From Natrinema sp031626495 (GTDB lineage: Archaea > Halobacteriota > Halobacteria > Halobacteriales > Natrialbaceae), in the NCBI RefSeq assembly GCF_031626495.1, contig NZ_JAMQOJ010000008.1, positions 248,001 to 312,000 of the forward strand: DNA of 64,000 bases. The letters run 5' to 3'. This document shows positions 8,139 to 16,743 of the stretch, in pieces (within the stretch, counting starts at the first letter, position 1; each line of letters begins with the position of its first letter). The notes below the pieces were generated by a model. It made no database searches and was not told the DNA's origin. It saw only the letters and a list, made by a program, of their open reading frames with translations. A program made the translations under genes and the position numbers.

Positions 8139-9251
8139 TTAGGCCTCGGGTTCGAGGATATCGGGCCGCACGAGTTCGAGGTCGCCGTCGATCGCTTCGA
8201 CGGTCGTCGTCGGCCAGCGGTCAGTCGTCGTTAGCACCACGATATCGTCGTCGGCGACCAGCACGGTGTCTTCGCTTTTCGCGCCCTGTACGGTCGGGTT
8301 CCACGCGTAGGCCATCGGCGCTTCGACCGGCGCGTCGTGGCCCGGTGTAGCGATCCACTCTCGGCCCGCGAAGCCGGCCGCGCCGCCCTGATGGTGGTGT
8401 TCCCACTCGCCCTCGTGACCGACCGCGGCGTAGGCGTCCTGAATGGCGTCGAAAACGTCGCCAGCCGTCCCGTCGGCCGGATCGTCGCCGTTCGCGGCCG
8501 CCCGCGTCGCCGCCAGCGCCGTCGCTTCGACGCGAGCCGCGGCCTCGTGGCGCTCGGCGAGCCACTCGGGCGGGTCGAACGCGACGGTCCGGGTGCAGCT
8601 CGCGTGGAGGCCGTTCCGCTCGGCGGTGACGGAGACGAGGGCGTAGTCGCCGAGCTCGGCCCGCGTCGGCGTGTAGTGGCGGTACGCCTGCGCTCGCTCC
8701 GCGCCGCCGACGAGGACGACCGGGGCTTCGATCTCTCGCGCCGAGAGCGCGATGCGGAGGGCAGACGCGACTTCGTGTTCCGTGTCCTCGGCTTGCAGTT
8801 CTCGACAGACCGACTCGACGGCGGCCGCCGTCTCCCGGCCGAGTTCGCGATACCGCTCGCAGTCGCGCTCGGTCAGCGGCTGGCGCAGCGGCGTCGGATC
8901 GACCCGCTCGAAACCGGGAATATCGATATCGGCGGCCGCTCGCCCGTCACCGACGCGCTCGGCGATGGCGTCGGAAAGCGACGAGGCGTGCCAGGGGAAC
9001 CGCTCGATCTCGACCGCGCTCGTCTCGAGGTCGGGCAGTTCCTCGCTGACGATGCGGTCGGCCTCGATGTTGTCCGTGACGAGGGTCACCTCGTCCCCGT
9101 CGTAGCCGATCGCAGCGACGCCGGCGTCGGTCTCGCGGTCGACGACGTTGCTCCCGCCCGTGAGCCACGCAAAGGAGTTCGGCCGGGCGAACCAGACCGA
9201 CTCGAGGTCGTGAGACTCGAGGAAGGCCTCGAGTCGCTCGCGTTTGTCCAT
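8139..9251 (-). CDS. M24-family (Xaa-Pro peptidase-like) protein lacking metal ligands
   Basis: A 370-residue protein with a creatinase-like N-domain (1-130) and a pita-bread M24 domain (135-360). The fold landmarks are present (RHYTPTRAELGDYALVSV, CTRTV, SEDTVLV), but the metal ligands are mostly gone. The Asp of the usual VDFG position is T209, the Asp of SDxTRT is S218, and the Glu of the IEPG motif is N318. Only the His region (HHHQGG, 285-290) and E327 remain. It is therefore likely a non-catalytic pseudo-peptidase. Annotation as an active Xaa-Pro aminopeptidase would be unsafe. Confidence 0.85.
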   Translation of the reverse strand: MDKRERLEAFLESHDLESVWFARPNSFAWLTGGSNVVDRETDAGVAAIGYDGDEVTLVTDNIEADRIVSEELPDLETSAVEIERFPWHASSLSDAIAERVGDGRAAADIDIPGFERVDPTPLRQPLTERDCERYRELGRETAAAVESVCRELQAEDTEHEVASALRIALSAREIEAPVVLVGGAERAQAYRHYTPTRAELGDYALVSVTAERNGLHASCTRTVAFDPPEWLAERHEAAARVEATALAATRAAANGDDPADGTAGDVFDAIQDAYAAVGHEGEWEHHHQGGAAGFAGREWIATPGHDAPVEAPMAYAWNPTVQGAKSEDTVLVADDDIVVLTTTDRWPTTTVEAIDGDLELVRPDILEPEA

Positions 9252-9410
9252 GTCGGGTGCTGGCGAGGACGGTCCTTGAATCCGACGAACGGGAAGCCGT
9301 CGGTCGGCGTGAGTGTTCTCGGTGGAACGGCGACGGGTTCGACGATTCCCGCGAGATCGGACGACTCGGGCAACCTAAGTACGGCCCGTCCTAACTCCCG
9401 CTGAACGACC

Positions 9411-10289
9411 GTGTCGTACGATAATCACACGCCCGACTCGAGGCTTCGATCGCTGATCGGCCGATTCGGCTATCCGCACCTGCTGACCGCCACGCTCGCG
9501 CTGGTCGCGGCGACGATCCTGCTCGGCGTCGCAGCGAAGGCGACTGGCTCCGGGCTGGCCTGCGAGGCCAACTGGCCCCGGTGTGACGGCGGCCCGTTCA
9601 ACCTGCTCCCGGCGAACCTCCCCAGTTTCTACGAGTGGTTCCACCGCTTCGTATCGATGTTCGCCGGGTTCGCCATCGTCGGCTCCGCGCTCGCCGCCTG
9701 GCGGCTCCCCGACGTCGACCGCCGCATCACCGGCCTGGTCGTCTTCGGTATGTTCCTGACGCCGGTGCAGGTCGCGCTCGGCCGCCAGACCGTCAAGCAG
9801 TACACGATAGACATCCTCTCGCTGCACTTCTGGACGGCGGTCACCATCTTCACGCTGTTCCTGATCGCCACGGTCCTCGTGTGGGCACCGCGACTGACGG
9901 GTACTCACGTCACCGCCGCGCTCGCGTTCGGGATCGTCGCGCTGCCGGCACACCTCGTCCTCAGCCCGGCTATCGAGGCCGGGATCGCGATCTACTCGCC
10001 GACGATGCAACTGACGATGTACGCCGTCAGTCTCACGCTGCTCGGCGCGGCCATCGTCGCCGCGATGATCGGTCGCCGGCGCTTTACCGGTCGCGCCGTC
10101 ACCCCGCTGACCGCCGCACCGCCGATCGCGGTCCTCGTTCTCTTCTTCGGCCGGCAGGCGGTGAACCCGACGCTCGAGGTGCCCTACCTCGTCGCTGCTG
10201 TCGCGCTACTCGCGACGTTCGTCGCGGGACTGGTGCTCACCCGCCGCGGCGAGTCGGCGAGCGGAGCAGCAGACGCACTCTCACCGTAG
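9411..10289 (+). CDS. ctaA: Heme A synthase (COX15/CtaA family)
   Basis: A 292-residue polytopic membrane protein with about eight hydrophobic segments, starting at GTG. Family marks are GVAAKATGSGLACEANWPRC in the first loop, the heme-ligand His in FYEWFHRFVSM and the second in LSLHFWTAVTIF. It oxidises the C8 methyl of heme O to make heme A for terminal oxidases. The cysteine pair in the first extracellular loop (LACEANWPRC) is retained. No ctaB or cox genes are in the window, so it acts at a distance from its pathway partners. Confidence 0.92.
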   Translation: MSYDNHTPDSRLRSLIGRFGYPHLLTATLALVAATILLGVAAKATGSGLACEANWPRCDGGPFNLLPANLPSFYEWFHRFVSMFAGFAIVGSALAAWRLPDVDRRITGLVVFGMFLTPVQVALGRQTVKQYTIDILSLHFWTAVTIFTLFLIATVLVWAPRLTGTHVTAALAFGIVALPAHLVLSPAIEAGIAIYSPTMQLTMYAVSLTLLGAAIVAAMIGRRRFTGRAVTPLTAAPPIAVLVLFFGRQAVNPTLEVPYLVAAVALLATFVAGLVLTRRGESASGAADALSP

Positions 10290-10317
10290 CGGGTCGCTAT
10301 ACCTTTCTGAACGCGCA

Positions 10318-10809
10318 TCAGCCGAGTACGAGAACGAGAGAGAGGCCGGCGACAACGGCAGCGACGCCGAGGCCGAAGAGGCCGTAGTTCGTGATCGGGT
10401 TCGCGGCGGTCGTAAGGTGGAGGGAATACCGTCGGCGCGAGAGGGGCCAGAACGGTCGGATTCCCATCGGCGTCAGCGCATCGACGAGGAGGTGCGAGCC
10501 GATCGAGACGACGCCGACGAGAAACGCAAAGGAGACCACGCTGGCACCGACGAACGCCGAGCCACTGTCGACGAGGACGGCAGTTAGAGCGGCGAGCCCG
10601 GCGCCGACCAGGAGCGCGAACGCGACCGTATGCGTCGGGCCGCGGTGTTCGATCAGCGGTAACCGATGGTCGTAGTCGGGCAGCGTCGACAGCATCACGC
10701 AAACGAGGCCACCGACGATCGCGATGTCCCCGTGCCCACTCAGGGTGACGATGGTGCCAAGCGGCGTGTACGCTAGCAATGCACCGCCGTAGTGGCCCAC
10801 CTGATACAT
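10318..10809 (-). CDS. YdjM/DUF457-like membrane-bound metal-dependent hydrolase
   Basis: About 163 residues with four or five membrane segments. The family motif MLSTLPDYDHRLPLIEHRGPTHT is split as LPDYDHR and HRGPTHT, which provide the putative metal-binding Asp and His residues; SHLLVDALTPMGI supplies the later His/Asp pair. The start MYQVGHYGGALLAY matches family N-termini; an ATG/GTG eight codons earlier adds nothing recognisable. A closely similar paralogue lies at 31607. The biochemical role of the family in archaea is unknown. Confidence 0.85.
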   Translation of the reverse strand: MYQVGHYGGALLAYTPLGTIVTLSGHGDIAIVGGLVCVMLSTLPDYDHRLPLIEHRGPTHTVAFALLVGAGLAALTAVLVDSGSAFVGASVVSFAFLVGVVSIGSHLLVDALTPMGIRPFWPLSRRRYSLHLTTAANPITNYGLFGLGVAAVVAGLSLVLVLG

Positions 10810-11020
10810 GTATAGCATGAGACGGACAATCAACTTATAAACTCACCTTACTGCCGACGATCGCGGTCCCCGGTCGTCTCCGGTAGCCACCGCCGCCGGT
10901 GTTCCGATATCCGTTCCTCGTCCGGCGTCGTCGGGGCCACGGGGGCGGGCCGGGCCACAGGCAGTGAATCGGTCGGTACCGACCACTGCTGTTTTGGCCG
11001 CGCGTTCCCTTTCCGATACC

Positions 11021-11653
11021 GTGGAAAACGTCACTGACAGGACGAGCAATCCGTTCGGTATGCGACCGCCCTGGGACCGCTCCGATCCCGGCGACCGGAC
11101 GGCCGTCTTCGGCTACGGTGACGCCAACGCCGACTTTCACGTCATCGGCGACTATCCCGGCGTTCACGGGGGCGAATCGACCGGAATCCCGTTCACCGAA
11201 ACCGAGAGCGGAGCCGCGGTTCAGGCCGTCCTCCGCGAGGTCGGCTTCGCGAGCGGGCCGCGAGATGCACCCGTCCTCGAGAACTGCTTTCTGAGCTACG
11301 TCCACATGTGCAGCCTTCCACACGGAGAACGGCCCACGTCGGACGGCTACGCCGACCTCGAGCGGTTCTTCGACGCCGAACTCCGTGCGATCGACGCCCA
11401 CATCCTCCTGCCGGTCGGCCGCCACGCGACGGACCACGTTCTACGGGAGTATACGACCCAGCGGGATCGACTGGACCTCGACATGGCGGCCTTACACGCC
11501 CGCGAGGTTCGAGGGCGCGGGTTCCTGGTCGTTCCGATCAGGGATCCCGAAGAGTGGATCGACGGCGACCGGGCGGCGATCGTCTCGCGGCTCGAGGCGC
11601 TGCTGGCGAGCGATTACCGACAGACGAAAGGCGTCGCGACGACGGTCGGCTAG
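11021..11653 (+). CDS. Uracil-DNA-glycosylase superfamily protein
   Basis: A 210-residue protein of the haloarchaeal UDG-like family. The start is taken at GTG (VENVTDRTSNPFGMRPP), where homologues begin; a 19-codon longer frame is atypical. The opening DYPGVHGGESTGIPF resembles the UDG motif that positions the water, and the later VGRHATDHVL the leucine-loop region. The canonical motif residues are only partly recognisable, so activity on uracil is uncertain. Its stop overlaps the convergent cupin stop within CTAG. Confidence 0.7.
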   Translation: MENVTDRTSNPFGMRPPWDRSDPGDRTAVFGYGDANADFHVIGDYPGVHGGESTGIPFTETESGAAVQAVLREVGFASGPRDAPVLENCFLSYVHMCSLPHGERPTSDGYADLERFFDAELRAIDAHILLPVGRHATDHVLREYTTQRDRLDLDMAALHAREVRGRGFLVVPIRDPEEWIDGDRAAIVSRLEALLASDYRQTKGVATTVG

Positions 11654-11955
11654 ACGTCCGTTTTCGGCGCGAACACCACCAACGCCGTGCTCTCCTCCAT
11701 CGCGTGCGGTGAGATGTCCTGATCGCCGTCGAACCGGACGACGTCGCCAGGTTCGAGGTCGTACACGTCGTCCCCGAGCGTGAGCGCGAGCGAGCCCTCG
11801 AGGAGGTGCAAGACGACGTTCGAGTCCGGATGGCGATGTTCGGGAACGCGCTGGTCGGCCTCGAGGCGGAGCCGTACCGTTCGCGGTGATCGCTCCCCGA
11901 AGACCTCGGCGTGGGGCGTCGATTCGAGGGCGTCCAGTGTCGTGTGCTCGGGCAT
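11650..11955 (-). CDS. Single-domain cupin protein
   Basis: A 101-residue cupin. Motif 1 is PEHRHPDSNVVLHLLEG, with the two His and a downstream Glu that usually bind metal; motif 2 is LEPGDVVRFDGDQDISPHA with a His. The start MPEHTTLDALEST was preferred over a 31-codon extension of poor composition. Such small cupins often bind small molecules or act as isomerases or sensors. Nothing nearby points to a substrate. Confidence 0.85.
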   Translation of the reverse strand: MPEHTTLDALESTPHAEVFGERSPRTVRLRLEADQRVPEHRHPDSNVVLHLLEGSLALTLGDDVYDLEPGDVVRFDGDQDISPHAMEESTALVVFAPKTDV

Positions 11956-12129
11956 AGCTGATCGGTGACGGTTCTCGGACTTGAACGTGCGGCCGAATTC
12001 GTTCGGGCCGTATGCCGACGAAATGCTGACGCTCGGCGTCGGCTGCACGCGGGCCTCGACGGACCGTCAGAGCGACCGCTCGCAGATATTGCGTTAACAT
12101 TAAGCGTATATTTGGTATACACTTGCTGT

Positions 12130-13491
12130 ATGGAGGTTGTCAACCCGGCGACCGGAGAGCGAGAGGAGACGGTCGAGGAACACACCGAATCCGACGTCGA
12201 ATCGGCCCTCGAGGATGCGACGGCGGCCTACGGGGAGTGGCGCGATCGGCCGATCCGCGAGCGCGAGGAGTTGCTCGCGGCCGCGGGCGAGGTGCTCCGC
12301 GAGAACAAACGCGAGTACGCCGAGACGATGACCCGAGAGATGGGCAAGCCGATCTCGCAGGCGATCGCCGAGATCGAGAAGTGTGCGTGGGTCTGTGACC
12401 ACTACGCGGAACACGGCAGCGCCTACCTCGAGTCCGACGGACACCCGAGCCCCCCAGGGTCGTCCGTCGAGACGGTCTACGATCCGCTTGGCCCGATCCT
12501 GGCGGTGATGCCGTGGAACTTCCCGTTCTGGCAGGTGTTCCGGTTCGCGGCCCCACATCTCACCTCGGGCAACGTCGGATTGCTGAAACACGCCTCGAAC
12601 GTCCCCGGCTGCGCGCAGGCCATCGAAGACGTGTTCCGGAAGGCCGGCTACCCCGAAGACGTCTTCCAGACGCTGCTGATCCCCTCCGATCTGGTCGACG
12701 ACGTCATCGAGGACGAACGCGTCAAAGCCGCGACCGTCACCGGCAGCGGACCGGCGGGCCGCGCCGTGGCCTCGACGGCGGGCGACCAGCTCAAGAAGTC
12801 GGTCCTCGAGCTGGGCGGGAGCGACCCGTTCGTCGTCCTCGACGACGCCGACATCGAGGACGCGGCGGAAACAGGCGCGTGGGCGCGAAACCAGAACGGC
12901 GGCCAGTCCTGCATCGCCGGCAAGCGATTCCTCGTCCACACCGACGTCTACGACGAGTTCCTCGAGCGGTTCGTCGACGAGGTCGAGTCGCTGACCGTCG
13001 GCGATCCGATGGACGACGAGACCGACATCGGCCCACAGGCACGCGAGGATCTCATGGAAGAACTGCACGAGCAGGTCGAGGCGAGCGTCGAGGCAGGCGC
13101 CGAGGTGCTCACCGGCGGGGAGCCGATGGACCGCGACGGTGCGTTCTACCCGCCGACCGTCCTCGCCGACGTTCCCGAGGGCTGTCCGGCCGACAGCGAG
13201 GAGACGTTCGGTCCCGTCGCCGCCGTCTACGAGATCGATAGCGAAGACGAACTCGTCTCGAAGGCGAACGACACCGAGTTCGGCCTCGGCGCCACCATCT
13301 GGACGGAAGACCGCGAACGCGGCCGACGCCTCGCCCGCGAGGTCGACGCCGGCTGCGTCTACGTCAACCAGCTGGTCAAGTCCGATCCCCGCGTCCCCTT
13401 CGGCGGGGTCAACGACTCGGGCTACGGCCGCGAACTCGCGCGTGAGGGCATGCTCGAGTTCGTCAACCGGAAAACGGTCTGGGTCGAGTAA
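12130..13491 (+). CDS. NAD(P)-dependent aldehyde dehydrogenase, succinate-semialdehyde type
   Basis: A 453-residue ALDH. The general base E227 lies in LELGGSDPFVV and the nucleophile C261 in QNGGQSCIAGKRF; the oxyanion Asn is in PWNFPFWQVFR. The overall length and GNVGLLKHASNVPG match the short haloarchaeal succinate-semialdehyde dehydrogenases. Assignment of the aldehyde is inferred. The ATG at 12130 has an AT-rich promoter just before it that includes GTATATTTGGTATAC, an inverted repeat with five-base arms over the TATA region, so repression there is possible. Confidence 0.92.
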   Translation: MEVVNPATGEREETVEEHTESDVESALEDATAAYGEWRDRPIREREELLAAAGEVLRENKREYAETMTREMGKPISQAIAEIEKCAWVCDHYAEHGSAYLESDGHPSPPGSSVETVYDPLGPILAVMPWNFPFWQVFRFAAPHLTSGNVGLLKHASNVPGCAQAIEDVFRKAGYPEDVFQTLLIPSDLVDDVIEDERVKAATVTGSGPAGRAVASTAGDQLKKSVLELGGSDPFVVLDDADIEDAAETGAWARNQNGGQSCIAGKRFLVHTDVYDEFLERFVDEVESLTVGDPMDDETDIGPQAREDLMEELHEQVEASVEAGAEVLTGGEPMDRDGAFYPPTVLADVPEGCPADSEETFGPVAAVYEIDSEDELVSKANDTEFGLGATIWTEDRERGRRLAREVDAGCVYVNQLVKSDPRVPFGGVNDSGYGRELAREGMLEFVNRKTVWVE

Positions 13492-13542
13492 CGGATCGCC
13501 GGACCGACACCGACGGCTGCCGTCGTCCTTTATATACTGTCG

Positions 13543-13556
13543 GAGAACATGTTCTC
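13543..13556. promoter_or_regulatory. 14-bp perfect palindrome before the multicopper oxidase gene
   Basis: GAGAACATGTTCTC is a perfect palindrome. It lies just after a TATA-like element (TTTATATACTG, about 13530-13540) and 68 bases before the ATG of the multicopper oxidase. A second TATA-like element (GTTATACG) lies about 28 bases before the ATG. The arrangement fits an operator covering an upstream transcription start. Confidence 0.55.
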
Positions 13557-13623
13557 GGTCTTTCCCGTCCCGTAAGAACGCTCTCGCCCCGTTATACGCC
13601 GGCTCTTCTTACCAGAAGTTGTT

Positions 13624-14772
13624 ATGAGCGATCGTATCGGTGCACCCGGATTGGGGCTATCGCGACGCGAATTCGTTGCGGCGACCGGCGGCGTTGCGGC
13701 GCTGGCCGGCTGTCTGAGTCAGGGTTCGTCGGACACACAATCGGCACAACCGGCCGACGAACCGGAGACGAAGTCGTCCGGCTCGAGTCTGCCGTGGACG
13801 AGTTCTCCCGAGGTCGTCAACGTCGACGAACAGGGCGGCAGCGTGACGCTGTCGTCGGTTACTTCCCGCCACGCCGTTCACCCGATGGACTCGATGGGCG
13901 GCCCGGTCGAACTCCCGCAGGTCTGGGCGTTCAAAGCCGACGACGGCCAGCCGAGCGTACCGGGGCCGATCCTCCGAACGACCGAGGGCAACGACATCGA
14001 GGTGACCCTCGACAACACGAACGCCGACATGCCCCACACGCTGCACTTCCACGGGGCGCAGAAGACGTGGGAGAACGACGGCGTCCCGACGACGACGGGC
14101 ATCACGGTCAACCCCGGCGAGAAACACACCTATACCATCCCCGCGAACGTCCCGGGGACACACCTCTACCACTGTCACTATCAGACCCACCGCCACATCG
14201 ACATGGGAATGTACGGCATCTTCCGGGTCGATCCGAAGGGGTACGAACCCGCCGATAAGGAGTACTTCTTCACCCTCAAGGACTGGGACTCCCGGCTGAA
14301 CCGCCAGATGGCCGGAGAGGACCTCGACTACAGCCCACGGAACCGGAACCCGGACGTGTTCACGATCAACGGCAAGAGCCTCCCGCGGACGCTCCACCCC
14401 GAGGACGGCTCGCCGATCATCGTCGATCACGGCGACACCGTTCGCCTCCACATGGTCAACGCTGGCTACATGTCCCACCCGATGCACACGCACAACCACC
14501 GATTCCGTCTCGTCGAAAAAGACGGCGGGCAGGTCCCCGAAGCCGCCCAGTACGAACAGGACGTTACGAACCTCGCCCCAGCGGAGCGCCACACCGTCGA
14601 GTTCGAGGCCAACGCCGATCCCGGTATCTACCTCATGCACTGCCACAAGGTCGATCACGCAATGAACAGAGACGTCTACCCCGGCGGCATGGTCAACGGG
14701 ATCGTCTACCGCGAGGCGATGAACACCGACATCTTCGCGAACCTCATGAAGTACGCCGGCTACGAGGGCTAA
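13624..14772 (+). CDS. Secreted two-domain multicopper oxidase (Tat lipoprotein)
   Basis: A 382-residue protein. The N-terminus has a twin-arginine motif SRREF (13-17), a hydrophobic stretch and a lipobox LAGC with C30, so it is exported folded and lipid-anchored. Two cupredoxin domains follow. Domain 1 has HTLHFHG and HLYHCHYQTHRHIDMGMYG, with type 1 Cys, His and Met. Domain 2 has SHPMHTHNHRF and YLMHCHKVDHAM. This matches two-domain laccase-like or nitrite-reductase-like oxidases that assemble as trimers. Whether it reduces nitrite or oxygen cannot be settled from sequence. A palindrome and two TATA elements precede it. Confidence 0.9.
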   Translation: MSDRIGAPGLGLSRREFVAATGGVAALAGCLSQGSSDTQSAQPADEPETKSSGSSLPWTSSPEVVNVDEQGGSVTLSSVTSRHAVHPMDSMGGPVELPQVWAFKADDGQPSVPGPILRTTEGNDIEVTLDNTNADMPHTLHFHGAQKTWENDGVPTTTGITVNPGEKHTYTIPANVPGTHLYHCHYQTHRHIDMGMYGIFRVDPKGYEPADKEYFFTLKDWDSRLNRQMAGEDLDYSPRNRNPDVFTINGKSLPRTLHPEDGSPIIVDHGDTVRLHMVNAGYMSHPMHTHNHRFRLVEKDGGQVPEAAQYEQDVTNLAPAERHTVEFEANADPGIYLMHCHKVDHAMNRDVYPGGMVNGIVYREAMNTDIFANLMKYAGYEG

Positions 14773-14847
14773 CCCCCTCGAGCAGCAGTTCGCGATACTC
14801 GACTCGAGCAGAAACGAGCGGATCGACGCCGTTTACGCCGATCCGTG

Positions 14848-15114
14848 CTACGTCCAGCCTTCCCGTCTCGAGCGACCGTCCGAACCCCCGGCCAACTGAT
14901 TCCGTTCGGCGAGGCGGGCACAACCGGTCCCGGTAATATCGTATCGCTGGCAGCCGATCGACCGGATCTCGCCGTCTCCCCGGAGACGGCCACACGCGTT
15001 CTCGACCGTGAGCGGATGCTCATCGATGTCGGCGGCGAGGTCGACGACGTACAACGGCCCCGCGTCCGCGAGGGCCTCGAGAATCTCGCACTCGAGGTCG
15101 TTCCGAGCGGTCAT
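14848..15114 (-). CDS. Small winged-helix protein coupled to TFB
   Basis: An 88-residue protein (MTARNDLECEILEALADA) with a winged helix at 5-70: LYVVDLAADIDEHPLTVENACGRL as the HTH and IRSIGCQRYDITGTGCARL as the wing. Its start overlaps the stop of the TFB gene by four bases, so the two share a transcript. A regulator paired with a specific TFB may tune that factor's promoter set. That link is inference. Confidence 0.75.
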   Translation of the reverse strand: MTARNDLECEILEALADAGPLYVVDLAADIDEHPLTVENACGRLRGDGEIRSIGCQRYDITGTGCARLAERNQLAGGSDGRSRREGWT

Positions 15115-16088
15115 CGGGAGATGGCCACCTCCTCGTACGCCTCGAGGAGTTCGCGGTATCGGTTCCGGACCGTGACCGAACTGACCCCGGTTTCCTCGCC
15201 GATCGTCTCCTGGGTCAGCCGTTCGTTGGTCAGCCGCGCCGCGCCGTAGATCGCCGCGGCCGCGAGCCCCGCCGGGCTCCGACCGCTGTGGAGGTCGCGG
15301 GCCTTCGCCGCCTCGAGGATCTCCCGGGCGAGCCGTTCGGCGTCGTCGCTGACCGCGAGCTCCGACGCGTACTGCGGGAGGTAGTGGACCGGATCAGCGG
15401 GTTCGATCTCGAGCCCGAGTTCGCTCGACAGGTATCGATAGGCCCGCTGGACGGGGAGTTTGTCGACGCGGCTCACCGACGCGAACGCGACGAGCGTCCG
15501 CGGGGTACCGTGCTGGCGGGCGGCCGCGTACAGACAGGCGGTCGTCATCGCCTCGATCGATCGGCCGGGGAGCAGGTCCTCGTCGACGGCGCGGCGGTAC
15601 AACACCCCGGCCGTCTCGCGACACGGCTCCGGCAGGCCGAGCGCCGATGCCATGCGCTCGAGTTCGCCGAAGGCCTGTTTCAGGTTGCGCTCCGCGGCGT
15701 TCTTCGAGGTGAACCGCTCGTTCCACGTTCGCAGCCGCCGGAGTTGCTCGCGCTTGCGCGACGAGATGCTGTTGCCGTATGCGTCCTCGTCGCTCCAGCC
15801 GATCATCGTACTGAGCCCCTTGTCGTGTCGACGGGCCGTTGTCGGTGCGCCGACCCGGCGGCGGTTCTCGTCGTCGTCCTCGAACGTCCGCCACTCGGGG
15901 CCGTAATCGATCGCATCCGCATCGAGGACGAGCCCGCACTCCCGACACGTCCGCTCGCCGTGTTCCTCGTCGTGATCGATCCGACCTCCACACTCCGGAC
16001 ACTCGGACCGCTGTCGCTCGCGCTCTATCGCGGGCACATCGTTCCGGGTCGATCCCTCGTCAGCCGTGTGAACGGTCGTCCGAGTCAT
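15111..16088 (-). CDS. tfb: Transcription initiation factor IIB (TFB)
   Basis: A 325-residue TFB. The N-terminal zinc ribbon has CPECGG at about 35 and CRECG at about 53, and the B-reader/B-linker includes GPEWRTF and VGAPTTARRHDKGLSTMIGW. Two cyclin-like repeats follow (about 125-215 and 220-315), ending in an HTH-like ETIGEETGVSSVTVRNRYREL that contacts the BRE. It recruits RNA polymerase to TBP-bound promoters. Haloarchaea encode many TFBs; which one this is cannot be fixed here. It is coupled to a small winged-helix gene downstream. Confidence 0.95.
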   Translation of the reverse strand: MTRTTVHTADEGSTRNDVPAIERERQRSECPECGGRIDHDEEHGERTCRECGLVLDADAIDYGPEWRTFEDDDENRRRVGAPTTARRHDKGLSTMIGWSDEDAYGNSISSRKREQLRRLRTWNERFTSKNAAERNLKQAFGELERMASALGLPEPCRETAGVLYRRAVDEDLLPGRSIEAMTTACLYAAARQHGTPRTLVAFASVSRVDKLPVQRAYRYLSSELGLEIEPADPVHYLPQYASELAVSDDAERLAREILEAAKARDLHSGRSPAGLAAAAIYGAARLTNERLTQETIGEETGVSSVTVRNRYRELLEAYEEVAISR

Positions 16089-16314
16089 AAGTGGTAGTGC
16101 CGGAGTTCACGCTCCGGTTTCGTTCTGTTCTCGCTCGAACTACAGCAGACAAAGGGTATCAACGACAGGCGGATTCCCAGCCCGTGAGAACCGGCGGCCG
16201 CGTTCTTGCTGTCCGGACGGCAGCCGGGTAGACGAGCCAGTATCTCCCAGCAGACGGCGGTTCGGTCGCCGAGAGGAACAACGTTTATTCGCTCCGGACA
16301 GACACCACGTATAG

Positions 16315-16743
16315 ATGGACCGCGACGGTGACCGAACTGACGGTGACCCCGACGTCGACCACGACCGAGCGGCTGGCTTGCGCGCCGAGGACGACCGCGT
16401 CGAACTCGGCCTCGCGCTACTGGCCCGCCTCGAGCACGAGTCGCTGTCGCTGGCCGACGCCGTCGACCGGATCGAGACGGTCACGACCGATCCGACTGTG
16501 ACGCGGACGATCCTCGACCGGGCGGAACTCCGCGGCATTATCGACCGCGACGACGGGATCGTCCGGCCGAAGAGCCGCCAGTACGTCCGCTTCGAACGGG
16601 ACGTGATCACGAAAGAAGGCGAGTTCTCCTGCCAGCGCTGTGGCTCCGGGCTCTCGACCGGCTACTTCATCGACCTCGAGGCGGGCGAACTCGGCCCGTT
16701 CGGCTCCTCGTGTATCCGAAAAGTGACCGGCCGCGACGACTAA
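16315..16743 (+). CDS. DUF5830-like haloarchaeal protein with C-terminal zinc ribbon
   Basis: A 142-residue protein. A helical/winged region (LGLALLARLEHESLSLADAV ... AELRGIIDRDDGIVRPKS) is followed by FSCQRCGSGLSTGYFIDLE and GPFGSSCIRKVTG. CQRC and the later Cys could form a zinc site. A TATA-like GTTTATTC about 28 bases before the ATG supports the start. I recognise it as the haloarchaeal family usually called DUF5830; its function is unknown. The stop overlaps the convergent gene's stop by four bases. Confidence 0.8.
   Translation: MDRDGDRTDGDPDVDHDRAAGLRAEDDRVELGLALLARLEHESLSLADAVDRIETVTTDPTVTRTILDRAELRGIIDRDDGIVRPKSRQYVRFERDVITKEGEFSCQRCGSGLSTGYFIDLEAGELGPFGSSCIRKVTGRDD

Noticed and set aside
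8139..9251. Annotation as active Xaa-Pro aminopeptidase
   Set aside because: Three of the five metal-binding positions are substituted.
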